Source: Gonatopus flavifemur
Taxonomy: Eukaryota; Arthropoda; Insecta; Hymenoptera; Dryinidae
Reading direction: 5' to 3'
DNA: 64,000 nt
Assembly (NCBI GenBank): GCA_018340375.1
Contig: JAFFJZ010000001.1
Location: 41,346,001 to 41,410,000, forward strand
The position numbers and the translations under genes are program-made. Positions 11,041 to 23,278 of the stretch are shown piece after piece (the first letter of the stretch is position 1; every line of letters starts with the position of its first letter). Under the pieces are notes generated by a model that made no database searches, was not told the DNA's origin, and saw nothing but the letters and a program-made list of their open reading frames with translations.

Positions 11041-13949
11041 TTAAATAGAATGTAATTAGAACATACGTGTACAATAGAATCCGAATGGCCAGACTATGAG
11101 CCATTTGATGAAAAATTCTATTCTGACTGCTTTAGTTGGGTTTGGCTTGGAATGAAATGAAATCAATGTTGTATTTGGATCACACTCCAAGGTGTCGTAT
11201 TGAATTTTCTCAGAATTTGACCTATGGCTTCCATTTGTAATTTGTAAATGTTTTCATGGAATTTTCAATCACCGAATCATGAACCTTGACGATTATACGA
11301 AACAGGAGGATTCGTTTTGGATTAGTTACGCTTTGAAAAGTTGTGATTTGCTTCAAAAATTCAATACAAGGAATTCGCTTCGAAAATTCCGCTTTGCCCA
11401 TCACCACCATAAACACAAGCTTCATTCCCATTTGAACCAACTATGATATCTTGTTATGCCAAACTATCGGGCCAAGCTGGGCCAGACTAGGGCCAATCTC
11501 GACAACTTCGAGGCTGAGGAATTCCAGAGTAGGTGACAGATATTCCTTGCTGTACATACAGTAACCAAAGCTCCGGTGTTACATCAACAAGTTATGTTTC
11601 CCGTGTACTCGGATAGACGTTCATCATGTACAAAACCTGAAAAGAGTTCCATCTTTTCTGGGTTTATTATTATTTCATCATTATAATCACTGTGCTACCC
11701 AGGAAATAACAAGGAAATTGTAGCCTGAGAACATTCCCACTTCTCTCCGATTCAAGAAACTAATCTACATGGAATATGAATTCCGAATCTCAATGAAATT
11801 TCCTGATCAATCAAATGTCATAAAATGCAAACTCGATGACACACGTACTCGGAATGAGAAATGAAAAATTTGAATACTTCAATAGCGAAGACAAGAACGG
11901 AAGCAGTAGTATCTTGAAGTAAAGACACAATGAACCGACTGCTGACTTGTACTTGGAGTTTCGAGATCTAATCGACAAACAAAGTCAAAACCACTGAACG
12001 TTGCTTACCGAGTAGGTGAGTTCACGTGTATACGAACGAATGTATGTATATAAGAGTTTACCTGTGTATAATATGCATGAGAATCACGTGCGAATGGATT
12101 ATGCGAACTTTACCTGGGATAAATGTTTATTTAGGAAGTAGCTGTGAGCCGAGACGTCGACAACATACGAGTATTATGATAATCGAACAAGCCGAATCTT
12201 CGACGAGGTGCGAAAAATCTTGCATTCACAGCCTATCAAGTTTGAATAAATTTCAAAACGACGGAGACTTCTTTCTCGCTGTTTTGTCTCCTCGAACCAT
12301 TTGATGGAATTCATTTGGATACCTTGAGTTGAGGTATACATACATAATTCAATGCACATATCGTTAAAAGCGTTCCATGTTTTATACATATGAATAATTG
12401 AAAATGAAATGATGAGATGAAAATGAGAAACAACTGATTGCTTCAGCTTGAAAAACATAGGATGAAACACGAAATCACTGTATAGATTTATCGATCGACC
12501 GATCGGTTTATACATACTGAATTATCTTTTGGTACATTTTACGTCAATAGTCGGATGATTGCAACGACTGCAAGTGTGTGGCGTAATTTTGTTGAAAGAA
12601 CGTGTAATGTCGTTCGTGTTCAATTCATTCGAAATACTCCGAGTTTTCTTTTACGTGTATATAATCGGTTAATCAAATTGGCTGAAACGAGAATTTTAAA
12701 GTGGAAAATGAGCATATTAATCAAGATGAAATTCATATGGGGCTTTGTGTAAACTTCATAATATTAACAATATTCGGGGACAAGCGTCGGATTTTTATCG
12801 AGTCTCTTTATCCTCGATATTCAGATAAATAAGTAAATTTTCAGATAAATATGATTACTTGAACTTCATTCTCCAAATTGATTGGAATATTATTATCATA
12901 ACCGTACTGGAAAAAATGGTGTCTTCAATTTGGAAAATTCCGCTTATAATGTATTATGCAAACATCATTCGACTATAACTGTAGTTTATAAAATTTTGAA
13001 TCATAAGTTTCACAACTCCCGTTGTATTTTATATCAGAACAGCTATAAAAAAATGAGCTAGAAATAGCTAATTTGACTTTCTGTCTCTGAACAACAATGA
13101 AGGCTTCGACATTTTGTCTGTAAGAAAATTGACTACTGCTCAGTAATGATTCTGAAGAGTGAAAATGGAACTGAAAAAATGCAAACTATTCCAATCGTTT
13201 TTTCTACGTATTTGAAATTATAAGTAACATGAAATTTATCTCACACCTCCAGCTAAATCTCAACCACTAATGATAAACCATACAGCACACGAAATCAGAA
13301 AGAGCTCATAAAGAATCCAATTGAGGCTTGGAGAATGCAATATTCATTGTATCGAGCTTGGTTCTTTGTGGTGAATGGAAGTAAAAAAAAGAACATTAAT
13401 TCTGGCCACATAATGAAGCATTAGGCGTTCAATAATTCACAAAACCTATCACCCATTCTCTCATATTTCCAATAAGTGACCCTAAAAGAAAAATCACACT
13501 TCTGTTACCATATGATCGAATTCTTGAGAATACAATGGAAAACCAAGTAATTTTTTGATAAAATTGCAATCAGTTTTGTACCGTAAGTCAACCTGTCAAG
13601 ATTCGCTGACGATACAATATTACCGCCGAGCAAGATAATCTTAAACCCTCAAGAGTCATAAATTTCGCACAACTTTCAATTTACTTTACTTGGTAAAATT
13701 TATCTCTGGGGTAAAAATTACACAGTTTAATGATATTCGTGGAAACGAGAATGACTCAAGGAGTAGAACAGAACGACTGAATGAAATCTTCATCATGTGA
13801 AATTTACTGTGAGAAAAATAAATATGTAATCGAGAATATCGCATGTCAGGGAAAGTATTGAGTAAATTTCTTCACAAAAATTAACAGAGATTGTATATTT
13901 ATCATGCATACAGAACGATTTATAAGGACGTGATATGTGATTCGTATGT
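11041..13949. other. Long stretch without a recognised gene
   Basis: AT-rich unique sequence. A small patch at about 11463-11512 has GGGCCA words like those in the 23.3 kb element. Frames of 92 and 113 codons at 12026-12304 and 12174-12515 are on opposite strands and overlap, with no recognisable motif, so I do not call a gene. Confidence 0.4.
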
Positions 13950-14367
13950 ACATGGAGAAAAAATGGATCCGCTATCACAGCAATCTGGCCAGCTACGACA
14001 GTAATTTTTCATCTGTGGCAGTAAAAAACGATTGCTCATTCAGCAAAATTTGTTTGCTATTCTGTATTTAATACTGAAACAAACATCATTTTATCTTTGT
14101 TACAGCTAAATGAGTAGCGATGACGGCTAATTTTTAATTATCCACACCGTTAAAAAATCAGTACAAAACTTCAACATATCACTGTTACAAAATTTTGTAT
14201 CATGTCAACACATGTGGTCATATCTGTTTATATCAGTGTTACAAAGTTTAGGATCAGTCCTGATTCAAAATTTCGTATCATAGCTTGTTACGGAATTTAA
14301 TATCAATTTTGATACAAGATTTCGTATTATTTCTAACAGTGCGAATAATAGCGAATCATTTTTACAT
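13950..14367. mobile_element. AGCAAA/AGCTA-type element with a nested MITE
   Basis: Left edge ACATGGAGAAAAAATG and right edge CATTTTTACATGT are rough inverted repeats. The left half has CTATCACAGCAA, CAGCAAAATTTGTTTGCTA and TTACAGCTAAAT, the word set of the 59.6 kb element. A second element at 14145-14341 separates this half from a short right remnant (AATAATAGCGAATCA). Confidence 0.5.
14145..14341. mobile_element. Nested MITE, CACCGTTAAAAAAT end
   Basis: The left end CACCGTTAAAAAATCAGTAC is matched by the right end GTATTATTTCTAACAGTG in reverse complement. The interior repeats TTACAAAATTTTGTATCA and TTACAAAGTTTAGGATCA type blocks in both orientations, so it can fold on itself. 197 bp, non-coding. 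It lies inside the repeat at 13950-14367 and so inserted after it. Confidence 0.65.
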
Positions 14368-16014
14368 GTGCAATTCTGTGTATAATTGATCTGTGAATTG
14401 CTGTGTCAGCGAATTTTTCTTCCTCCTTGCCCTCATAAATGAGATAACATCGATAATATCACTGGATGAAAATACTCATGATACTTGGTGACCACTGAAT
14501 GTACAACGCAATTCATTAGCTCGTGTTCTATCCCCACGCACTATCATTACGCTTTGAATTCAGATTGGTTTGAAATCCCCTTGAACGCAACTCGCGGTTT
14601 AGGATGGAATCAATATCATGGTTCCAATGGTATTGTAACTACGCCAAAGGATCGCAATGCATGTTGATCCTGTGTGATGTGTATAGATATAACTGACTTG
14701 TCTTCCGAAACTTGATACTAAATCAGCAACTGACGTGTACGTATATTAATCATTATTCAAACATTCATTCAAAAGTTTAAAAAAGTTTTCCTTCTTGAAT
14801 CTTGAATTGAGGTTAATTTGGAATTATTTATTTCCCTAACAAACCGACCGTTTTTCAGTGTCCGTACGCGTACCTATGTGGTAATTAAAGAGATTACGTT
14901 TGTTGCAAATCTTGTCGGAGATTTCCATCTCTTTTCTCTCAGTTGTTAGTTATTTGACCTCTTGTGATTTTTGTCCTTTACCCGTCCGACTCGGAGATCT
15001 TGAGCATGGTGGCATATAAATTAAACAGTGGTCTCCACTGTGCACGAGGCTATAATGGAATAATTATATGCACAGTTCGTAGACGAGTAGCGGGATGTTG
15101 AGTACAGCGCAGTAGTAAAGAGGAATGAATCTCGACATGATTAGACCCGATAACTATCTTTGTAATTTGGTATGTAAGCACGTTTGTGTATATTTGGCAT
15201 CGTATTTCCACAACACAGAACCCTAGTCAAGTTAAACCGAGTTGAAATGAAAGCCGGCTGTCGTGTATGTCATGACCATTCTCACCCACGCATTTATAAA
15301 TTCCTCTTGAGTCTCAGTTGGATGACTTTGGTATTCCTCTAACATTTTCTCAATGGTTTCCGTTTGGAGAATATTTGATTATTTTCGGAGTTCATAAAAA
15401 TTATGCTTGCAAATTTTATCGCCATTCAGTTACAATTTTGATGAAAATCTCATGTAAATTTCTAAAATACTTACACTGTTTATATTTGCTATGATCGCAT
15501 CAGTTCCCTCAGTTCCTCATTCTTCATCTTTCTTATCTATTCGAATTATTCTTGCATCTTCTTTTCACACGTTATATACATCATATTATATTCATGAGAT
15601 CAACTGAGCTTATTGTTATCGAGTCGCTTATTTAGAATATTTACTGACAGATGAAAAATTCGATCAATAATTCAATCGTGAAGATTGAAACATTTCGCGA
15701 ATAATTTCCTAAGAATAGATATAGGTTTGCATTTTCAATTTCTCCGATTTATATGTGCGATTGAAAGGAAAGAAGATCTAGTTAGCCTTGACATGTGCAT
15801 TGCAGAACGTGTACTCATATGCGGGCGTATTTGTACAGAACCCATCAACAAGACGAATGAATGATGTGCTGACTCTAAGAATTCTGAACAGATTCAAGAG
15901 AATAAATCATTACTTGACATACTACGGTATTAAAAGTAGTTCCTTTGCGATGAGGTTGATACATAAACGCGAAAATCAAACGGAAAAGATGAAAAATTCT
16001 TGCTAAAATAGTGA
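14368..16014. other. No gene recognised
   Basis: AT-rich unique DNA. At 15014-15024 there is a TATAAATTAA stretch followed by a CAGTGGTCTCCACTG palindrome near 15027-15041. This is promoter-like in a loose sense only, since no transcript can be traced downstream. Confidence 0.35.
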
Positions 16015-16287
16015 TTTTCAAATACCTGCTTTGCTGAAGTAGCAAAATGTTTGCTGTCAAAGTACAAATTTTACTATTTCAGGAAAATATTTGTCAATTT
16101 AGCACATTTTCTAGCAGTTCGTACAACTACAATGCCGAATTGCTGAACGAAGGAACGCTTGTTAAAAGAGAGAAATTTTTGCTGCAATAGTAAACTTTTT
16201 GCGAATTCAGCGGAAGGATTCTTCACCCCAGAAAAGCAAATTTTTGACTGTTTTGCTATTTCAGCAAATTTTTTTCTCTCAATGTGA
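16015..16287. repeat. AGCAAA-family element, probably near full length
   Basis: Dense TTTGCTG, AGCAAA and TAGCAAAAT words, such as TTTGCTGAAGTAGCAAAATG at about 16030 and TTTTGCTATTTCAGCAAATT near 16252. The right edge AAATTTTTTTCTCTCAATGTG resembles the usual TTTCTCTCAGTG terminus with one change. The left terminus is not clear. The minus-strand 112-codon frame at 16074-16412 runs through this repeat and is not a gene. Confidence 0.6.
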
Positions 16288-16989
16288 AAGTGACGGATAA
16301 AAGGAAAATGTTGAATATTCCTATGCAACTGTTGACAAACATTCGTTAGAAAGAAACCCGTCACAGATGTGCAAAAAGAAGTAAGGTAGCATGGTCCGAA
16401 ACCGATCGCCAAATTAGCAGAGGCAATGAAAATGTAAAAAAATGATTTATTTATTTGAATTCAATTTTGATTCTTTGGGGGGAACATTTCCCTACTATAA
16501 GTTTTGAGCATCTTGACCAAGTTTTCCGGTAACGTGTATTCAAGATACTGAGACTGTAATGGAAAACTGCGTATTGATGGTTCTAAAAAATCGTGGTTGA
16601 AACGGGACACGGGACCACCGGTCGATTTCGAATCACGCTACTCTATTTATTTCAGTTTTCTCAGAGTATCTAATTGTGAGGACTGTGATTTGAAGATCCA
16701 AAAATAATCTATTCTCACGTCATCTACAATGACTAAATTTGTTACTATGTGTTCAATTCATCATTTGTCATCATCAATTCGTTGTTTTCAATATAATAAT
16801 TCGAACTGAAACCATAGGTCAGTTCTCAACGGATAATTAACTTGGAAACAATTGAAATAATCTTAATATAAGAATTTTGTATTGCACTGAACAAAGAAAA
16901 TTGTAAATCCCTCTACTTACCCTAACAACGGTGCGCTTCGAATCTTTAAATTGTGAATTTGACAATGTTATTGTCTTTGAACATTACAC

Positions 16990-17243
16990 GGGAAGTGAAG
17001 TTAGTGAGAACAATTGCAGTTTCCAAGTCTATACGCAGTATAGCTATTCTATTACCTGACAAACAATGATACTTTTCGATTCCTTGATCGGTTTCTGACA
17101 TGTATTAGGGGATCAGAATCGCTCCAAAAACTATGATTCCACTTCCATCGCCATACAACAGAGCCTGCAGTGTTTAATCGGAAATAAGGCTCGTATTTTT
17201 TCCCGTAAGGTACTGGGGGACCAGAGTTACTTCGAAAACCATA
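16990..17243. repeat. Short internal direct duplication
   Basis: A block at about 17102 (GTATTAGGGGATCAGAATCG) recurs in diverged form at about 17211 (GGTACTGGGGGACCAGAGTT), each followed by a CTCCAAAAACTATG or CTTCGAAAACCATA tail. The spacing is about 108 bp. It directly abuts the TTCCAG element to the right. Origin unknown. Confidence 0.4.
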
Positions 17244-17528
17244 CACTGTTGAAAAAACCTGCAATTTCCCGGTACCCAGGAACTGGAGAATTTCTGTTTA
17301 TGACGAATTTCTCAGTTTGCGTACAAGAAAATTCCTATGGTACCGGAATTTTTCTGTATTTCACATGAAATTTCAAGTTTTTCACTTCAATTTGCAATAT
17401 AAACACAAGAATTTTCTGATACGTGTACTGGAATTTCCATGATTGGTATGTAAATTTCAGTACAAATGTACAGGTTCATTGCTTCCAGCACGATACTGGA
17501 AGTTTTCCGAAGTATTTTTTTTCCAGTG
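17244..17528. mobile_element. TTCCAG-family element, copy 1
   Basis: The left end, after TA, is CACTGTTGAAAAAACC; the right end GTATTTTTTTTCCAGTG is its rough reverse complement. The interior carries GTACTGGAATTTCC, TTCAGTACAAATGTACAGG and TTCCAGCACGATACTGGAAG, short hairpin-forming words. The last 70 bp match the end of the element at 61330-61565 (ACAGGTT, CTTCCAG(C/T)AC, TACTGGAA, GTTTTCCG or ATTTTCCG). About 285 bp. Confidence 0.65.
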
Positions 17529-18770
17529 TGGATCAATGTCCCTGAAGATATCCAGAACTCGAGGGCTCCAGGATTCGAGACCGCCAACATATCTTCTTTG
17601 TGATTCTGTGTAATTAGGGTTGAATAATTTTACCCAAAAAAACAGCACATAATATTCTGCAATGAACCACACCATTGAAATGATAATATTGTTCGTTTAT
17701 AGAAACGAAACGAAAATCCAAACTCACAGAATCTGATGAATGATTGTTATTCAGCTTCTCAAGTGAACTCTTCAGAGCTGGAAACATTTCTAAAAAGAAG
17801 TGCCGCAAGATTTTGGGTCTTTGGCAGCTGATTATTCCGTTATTCGAATATTGATTCGTTTCAATGAAAGACCCAAACTTGAGCAGCATATGATAATACT
17901 GGTTCTTAAAACACTGGTACTGCAAAAAATAATTGTGGAACTTCCTTCCTTCTGAGAAACCATTTGATGGATTTTTCTGGCACTTTTTGAGAAATTCGAC
18001 TCTCAAAATCGAAGATTCCTCAAAGCGAAGGACAAATCTAGTATTTTTTGTGACAAAAATAATTTCTCAACGATCAAAGGGCGTAATCCATCACTGGAGT
18101 CATGAAGAATTTTCCAAAAGTTTCATCTAAAGCAAAGCATATACTATGTTTAGGGTTCTAAATTTTCAGGAAAAATATATTTTGGAAAAAAACGAAAAAA
18201 ATGATTTTGAACCAAATATGTTAATATACATTTCATTGAAGCAGATTTCTGAAATTTAATGGGTCGAGTATGTTTCAATATTCCAAAAAATCGACAACTA
18301 CTTCATTTCTTTATGTGATAGTGGAACTTTTCATGAATATTTCCCAAAAATTCCAAATCAATCGGAATAAATGTCTAGGAGGGAGAGCCTTTTAAAATGC
18401 CCCTTCTCCTTCACTGTCTTTTATGCATATTCAAAACATTAAATGCATATGTTTCGGAATTATGTTTTTGAAGTCGGTGCATACATTTTCTCAAAAAATA
18501 TTGTCTTGATATCGTTGAAATTTTGTGGATTTTTCGAGAAGTGATTGACTAATCATTCAACGTTATATATTACGTTAAAAGAAATCATTTAACGTAAAAA
18601 AATCATGTCACTTTTTCACGATTATTTCATGTGAATAAACGATTTTGCGAACATACTACTTGTTCAAATAGGTACATGCATCTACTGATCAATATTATTC
18701 TCTGAACGTTCTGAAGAGGTTTCTGTTATTTATGGGGTAAAAATGTGAAAAAATACGAACTTATTGTATT
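17529..18770. other. No confident gene; overlapping open frames on both strands
   Basis: A minus-strand frame of 130 codons (17614-18006) and a plus-strand frame of 65 codons (17933-18130) overlap here. Neither has a domain I recognise. A short plus-strand stretch near 17750-17826 also reads as an open, serine-rich peptide before a stop. These could be decayed exons of an unidentified gene or transposon, or chance. Confidence 0.3.
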
Positions 18771-19010
18771 ATGAATACTGCTGTCGCAAAACGCAAAATT
18801 CGTATGTTTTTAGATCGAACATATGCTTTAGAAATTATATGCAGAAGTCACGAAGTTAAGGCCATAAAGCAGAATTTGCGCTACGCGTGTAATGCCATTG
18901 AAGCAAAAAATCCGAAGTCAAAAGAAACAAATGGTAATGAAGACAACACCATCGAAGATGTCAATGACTCGTGTTCAGATTATGATTCAGATTCCACAGA
19001 TTTCGACTAA
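18771..19010 (+). CDS. Orphan open frame with acidic C-terminus
   Basis: A 79-codon frame with a basic first half (KRKIRMFLDR, HEVKAIKQNLRYACN) and a strongly acidic, serine-rich tail (NDSCSDYDSDSTDFD) ending in TAA. The charge pattern and relatively even codon use are more protein-like than most frames here. It could be the 3' exon of a host gene or a transposon remnant. I do not recognise the family. No splice acceptor, upstream exon or polyadenylation signal could be tied to it with confidence. Confidence 0.25.
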   Translation: MNTAVAKRKIRMFLDRTYALEIICRSHEVKAIKQNLRYACNAIEAKNPKSKETNGNEDNTIEDVNDSCSDYDSDSTDFD

Positions 19011-20091
19011 GATCAATTAGATTACAAACACTTCGCAATTTAAGAAGTAATCCTCATCTTGATTCTGCCAAAGTTAACTGGTCTGTGATAATATGAGTCA
19101 TATTCTTGTTATATGGAAGAATTGTATGTAAGAAATCGAAGTTCTATTGCTTGTTTTAAATTATGAATCATTATATACATTTTTAGATACGTACCGTGGT
19201 TGAAATATGATGCTAACTTATTTTAATTTTACAGATCAAGATTCAATTATACTACACTAATATCAAATGAATACCAAAAAATCACGTACATTTTATTTTC
19301 TTTTTTCATTTTCATTGATAAGAATACACTTAATGCACCAAAACACATGGAGGAATGTAGATTTTTGTTTCTATGACATTAAGTTATGTTCTAATGGAGG
19401 AAAAAAATACATTTGTTCATGTTCTGGATACTAAGGGGAGATTTTTATTTTTCGATATTTTTCTTGAAAAATACGTCGGGAAAATTCCCGAAAAAAACCG
19501 TTTTTTTTTCGTTTTTTTTCATGTTTTTTTTCCGTCACTTCGAACCCTGACTATGCTTGTTTATGTAATCCAAATGAGATCAGCAAAATATATGTGGAAA
19601 GAAAAATCTGTATACGCACAAATTGTCGCATTGCACCGATGATAATTTGATTTCAATGGAAAACGTATCAAAATAAAATCTCTGCCATTTATTGTGGTAT
19701 ATTCAAAATAAACTCTGTCATTTATTGTGATATATTTCCTCATTTCTCCGTTCTTCACAAATTGTCGTGTAGATATATTGTCCTTCGTGGGAGTCTCATC
19801 AAGTGGTGACGATGGGTTTTCTATTAGATTTGCAGAAGAGTGTCTGTCTTTCACTGATAGTGGATATCTAGTTTTACATGAACAAAGTTATACACATTCC
19901 CCATCTATTTTCTCCACGTTGAATTGTTGCTTTTATAACCGGACAATTAAAACATGTGTTTTCATCAAGACTTTGTCCACTATTCGAGTCATCTACTACA
20001 CAACTAAACATTTCCTGTGAGAAACAGTCCATTCAAGAACAACATATCAAATTATGAAATGGCTTTTCGTAATTATTATAATATTTGAATA
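19011..20091. other. No gene recognised
   Basis: AT-rich DNA with a T-rich patch at about 19490-19530 that is partly self-complementary (AAAAAAACCG then TTTTTTTTTTCG). Two 97-codon frames at 19561-19854 (minus) and 19727-20020 (plus) overlap and appear random. Confidence 0.4.
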
Positions 20092-20390
20092 CACGGAAAC
20101 AAACGGAAATAAATGTGGCAGCTACTTTTCTTAGCACCCTTTTTCCACCGCTCTAGCTAAAAAAATTGCAGCTGTCGCCATTTTTTAGCTACCACAGTAG
20201 AGACTCATAGCTGTAACTGTACAGGTTTCGTGGTTAATATTTGGATAGCCAAATAATTTAGCTGTGGAATTTTCGCTGCGGCAGTTGAATTTTCTTGCTG
20301 CTACCACTGAGTGAGTAGCTGTGACAGTTAAAAAATAGCTCTCGTAGCTTACTTTTAGGTATCCAAAGAACAGATAATTATTTTTTTCCA
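20092..20390. mobile_element. AGCTA-family element, second copy
   Basis: The left end CACGGAAACAAACGG and right end ATTATTTTTTTCC are inverted repeats of the CACGGAAAA type. The interior matches 8530-8794 in order: CACCGCT(C/G)TAGCTAAAA, GCAGCTGTCGCCATTTTTTA or its variant, AGCTGTAACTG, GTGGTTAATATTTGGATAGC, TTTTCGCTGCGGCAG, GAGTGAGTAGCTGTGACAG, then ATAGCTC. About 299 bp and uninterrupted, so it shows the layout the 8.2 kb copy had before it was split. Confidence 0.78.
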
Positions 20391-20454
20391 TATATATCCG
20401 TGGCTTTCAAACAATATGTATTGTCACATTGTCCAAATTATGCGAACTTTTTCC

Positions 20455-20605
20455 TCACTTCAATGGTGAATTCCATCTCCTGATCAGACGGATTTCTCTC
20501 CAATTTTGGAGAACTACTGAAACTTCCAATAAAAGATAGAAAACTCCACCAAATGGTGAAAAATTCCCCATCCGCTACAGAATTTTAGAAAAGGCTGCCA
20601 CCTTT
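20455..20605. repeat. Degenerate copy of the GTGGAGGAA MITE family
   Basis: CTCCACCAAATGGTGAAAAA at about 20547, followed by TTCCCCATCCGCTACAGAAT, corresponds to CACCAAATTGTGGTGAAAAA and TTCCCTATCTGTGGAGGAAT in 52854-53102. The left portion keeps AATGGTGAATTCC. The terminal repeats are lost, so this is a decayed third copy. Confidence 0.5.
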
Positions 20606-20730
20606 TTTTCTAGAAGGAGGGGATTTGAGAATGAGTGATTTGTGCTTGCCTTTTCTCACTGAGATCTCTAGCTGAATCAACACTATTGTCATCCAATTCG
20701 GATTATTTCATTGAGAACACAATTACATGG

Positions 20731-20889
20731 AGCTGAAATTAGCCCTCGATTGTTTAATTCTGCCTGAACTTAGTTCAAATATATTTCATATCAGGAATTG
20801 TTTGAATGGCTTTCAACTACGCAGCTGCTTAAACACTTAATGAAACGATTCTATCAAAAGTTACATTTATTGACTGCCAGATTTCAGCT
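20731..20889. mobile_element. AGCTGAAAT element, copy 1
   Basis: Ends AGCTGAAAT and ATTTCAGCT are perfect 9-bp inverted repeats. Internal blocks (CGATTGTTTAA, TTAATGAAACG, TATCAAAAGTTACATTTATTGACTGCCAG in parts) correspond in order to 21954-22137 and, inverted, to 48327-48523. About 159 bp, no coding capacity. Confidence 0.5.
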
Positions 20890-21399
20890 GTTAATTTCAA
20901 TCACTGTTATTCTAAATTATTCAATTCAAAGTATTTTATTCATCGCTATCCTTTTCGAGAAATGGATCTGAATTTATGGAAAAAAGAGAATTTCTCTGAC
21001 ATTCCATGAGGTCCAATATTATTACTGCTGAGAACGGAAAATATTAGTGTCAGTTCATCATATTGAATTCATGCACTTTCGATCGCTGTCGATACTTGAA
21101 TCATGTTACGCGAATAAGTGCGAAACCGAACATTAGAGCTCGGGAGATAGGAAAGAGAGAGAATGCACTTTCGCGTTGACAAATCGATATCTACTTGCCA
21201 CAAGATATTCAATACGGTACGCTAAAAGCGTCATTTTAGAAACGGTTCGAGCATTTATTGGGTCGGGGGATAGAGAGAAGGAGAGGAAGGGGGGACATGG
21301 CGTTGCGCGTGAACTTGTTAGCAATCGAAGCTACACAGTAAAAGTGTTTCAACAAAACCACAGGTGTTGAATGAAATGAAAACAAAGAAAGGAAGAAAG

Positions 21400-21944
21400 T
21401 AAGGACGGAAGAATCTTGTGTCGATATTGAAAACCTGAATCCCATTCAGATTTACGTCAATCTTTCAAAGTTCCCATCTCATCACCACCTCAAACTGTTT
21501 GTGAAATATTTGCAATTATTTTCATTATCTTTTGAAGAAGGCAAGAAGTAATTTCAAGAACCAGAAGAAGAGCTCAATGTTTTAATTACACTGAGAAAAA
21601 AAGTAACATGGTCACAAAAACCAATCTTGCATGGTCAAAAACCCTAGTAGAAATTTTGGGTGAGAAAATGCCAGGGCCTAACGAGGCATGCATGATTTCT
21701 TATCAGGTCATCAGGCTTTGTTACGGTTTTACCTATTTCGCTCGATTTTATGGAAATCTCATCCGGACCCTATCGTACCCCTGCGTTAATTTGTAAGGGC
21801 CCCATAAGATTTTCTTTATTTACGGTTTGCGGATTATAACTTGATCAGGACCTTATTGGGAATAGAGAATGCCTGATCAAATTTCGACTACGGAACTTAC
21901 GATTACAATCACATGGATTCTGATTATGATAACCAGGAAAACAT
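21400..21944. repeat. Ordinary DNA with CACTGAGAAAA end and CCCTAGTAG fragment
   Basis: TA then CACTGAGAAAAAAAGTAACA at 21587 looks like a left MITE end, but I cannot find its right partner. At about 21645 CCCTAGTAGAAATTTTGG begins a GGCC-containing segment that may run to TTTCGACTACGG near 21893. Both are probably truncated or rearranged members of families seen elsewhere. Confidence 0.4.
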
Positions 21945-21953
21945 AAAAGACTG

Positions 21954-22137
21954 AAGCTAAAATTAGCAGCCGATTGTTGTAACTTCTGATTGAACGTGAT
22001 TTAAGCTTTTTTTATACCAGAAATCGACCAAGCAGTGTTCCACTAAACGTTTCAGATGCAGGAATCCTTGATAAAATGTTTGTGTGAAAAGTTATAACAA
22101 TCGACTGCTAGCTTTACGGCTGCCAGTTTCAGCGTCA
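21954..22137. repeat. AGCTGAAAT element, copy 2
   Basis: Shares with the inverted 48.3 kb copy the blocks CGATTGT, TAACTTCTGATTGAACGTG, TTAAGCT, CTAAACGTTTCAGATGC, AATCC, TGATAAAA, AAGTTAT, then TCGA and CTGCCAGTTTC. The left part GAAGCTAAAATTAGCAG and right part CTGCTAGCTTTACGG are imperfect inverted repeats. Non-coding. Confidence 0.55.
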
Positions 22138-22977
22138 TCAAAAGAGAATAAATGAATTTGGCTATGGCAACTGAATGAAGTGGTCAAAACCAAAATTACC
22201 TACGTTTCTTAATTATGAGAACCAGATTTTCCTCTGAGTAAATGTATATTTGGAGCAGGTGTAGAGTTACTCATCGTTTGTCCGATATTCTCAGATGGCG
22301 TTGTTGTGAATGTGAATACAGTTATGTTTCGCGAATCAATACTCGATTATGATCATTCAATTCTTTTTTCTCTTGCTAAACTATTCAATACCTTCACCGA
22401 GTGATAGCTCTACGTGATTGATAACGTTAACAGTTATAAAGCATTCTGTATATGGGTGTGCCTATTTGATGCCTAGCCTATGCACACATGCACGCGTAAA
22501 TGTAAAATGGATATAGAGCTATTATTACAAAATATGCTTTTGCTATGTAGTTTAGAACGATGATGATAATGGTACTCTATGACATTGTCAGTGGAAAGCA
22601 TAACGGTCAGCGGAATGAGTAGATTCATATTGATCGACGATTCAAGTGCATTGAACGTCAATGTTGAACAGGTCAATTTCGTAAACGCACGTATTTCATT
22701 TTCTACTCATCCGATCCTTATGAAATTCATACCAGACTCCAGCAATGGTCCCATAATGGTCCTATATGAGTTCCAGCCAAGTCAATTAAAAGGAATCAAA
22801 TTTCTGTTCCTTTGAAATCGATGACTTGAGTATTTTTTTGAGGGCCTTGTTTTACCAACTTTGCCCAATAATTGAAATCTATAGATGAAATACCTCGGAT
22901 GCTATTTCGACAGAAACGAGGAAGCTTTGTGCCTATGAATTGGCAGAGTTTTTTTAGTAGCTCTCATTAGGAATGTG
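22138..22977. other. No gene recognised
   Basis: AT-rich unique DNA. Small frames at 22473-22676 and 22579-22815 lie on opposite strands and overlap, and I see no motif in them. Confidence 0.4.
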
Positions 22978-22979
22978 TA

Positions 22980-23078
22980 CCCGAGTAGAAATTCGGTAAG
23001 GCCAACGTCGGGGCCTTATGAGGTAAGCTATTCGCCTCATAAGGCCCCGACGTTGGCCTCACCAAATTTCTACTCGGG
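22980..23078. mobile_element. Near-perfect 99-bp palindromic MITE, CCCGAGTAG ends
   Basis: Left end CCCGAGTAGAAATTCGGTAA and right end TTTGGTGAGG-type words in reverse complement pair almost throughout: AAGGCCAACGTCGGGGCCTT is answered by AAGGCCCCGACGTTGGCCT, leaving a loop of only about 15 bases around GAGGTAAGCTATTCGCCTC. TA flanks at 22978-22979 and 23079-23080. The high arm identity suggests a recent arrival, or that the hairpin has been kept matched. It is the cleanest member of the CCCGAGTAGAAAT family here. Confidence 0.88.
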
Positions 23079-23278
23079 TAGTTAAGATGTTCTAGTTACA
23101 GTAACTGTTGACATTCCTCTCAGGGCAAAATCATTTTATGATTCTTTGAAAAAATCGGAGTGTTCGAAACCGACTTGCGCTTTGAAAAAAATTTCATCGT
23201 ATAAAGTCTGGTTTCTTTTTTTTCATAAACCGTGGGGTCGGAAGAATTTTTACAATGGCTGTTCTCAACTCATCGCTA

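Noticed and set aside
17614..18006. Minus-strand frame of 130 codons
   Set aside because: No domain recognised, and competing open stretches exist on the plus strand over the same bases. Left as uncertain DNA.
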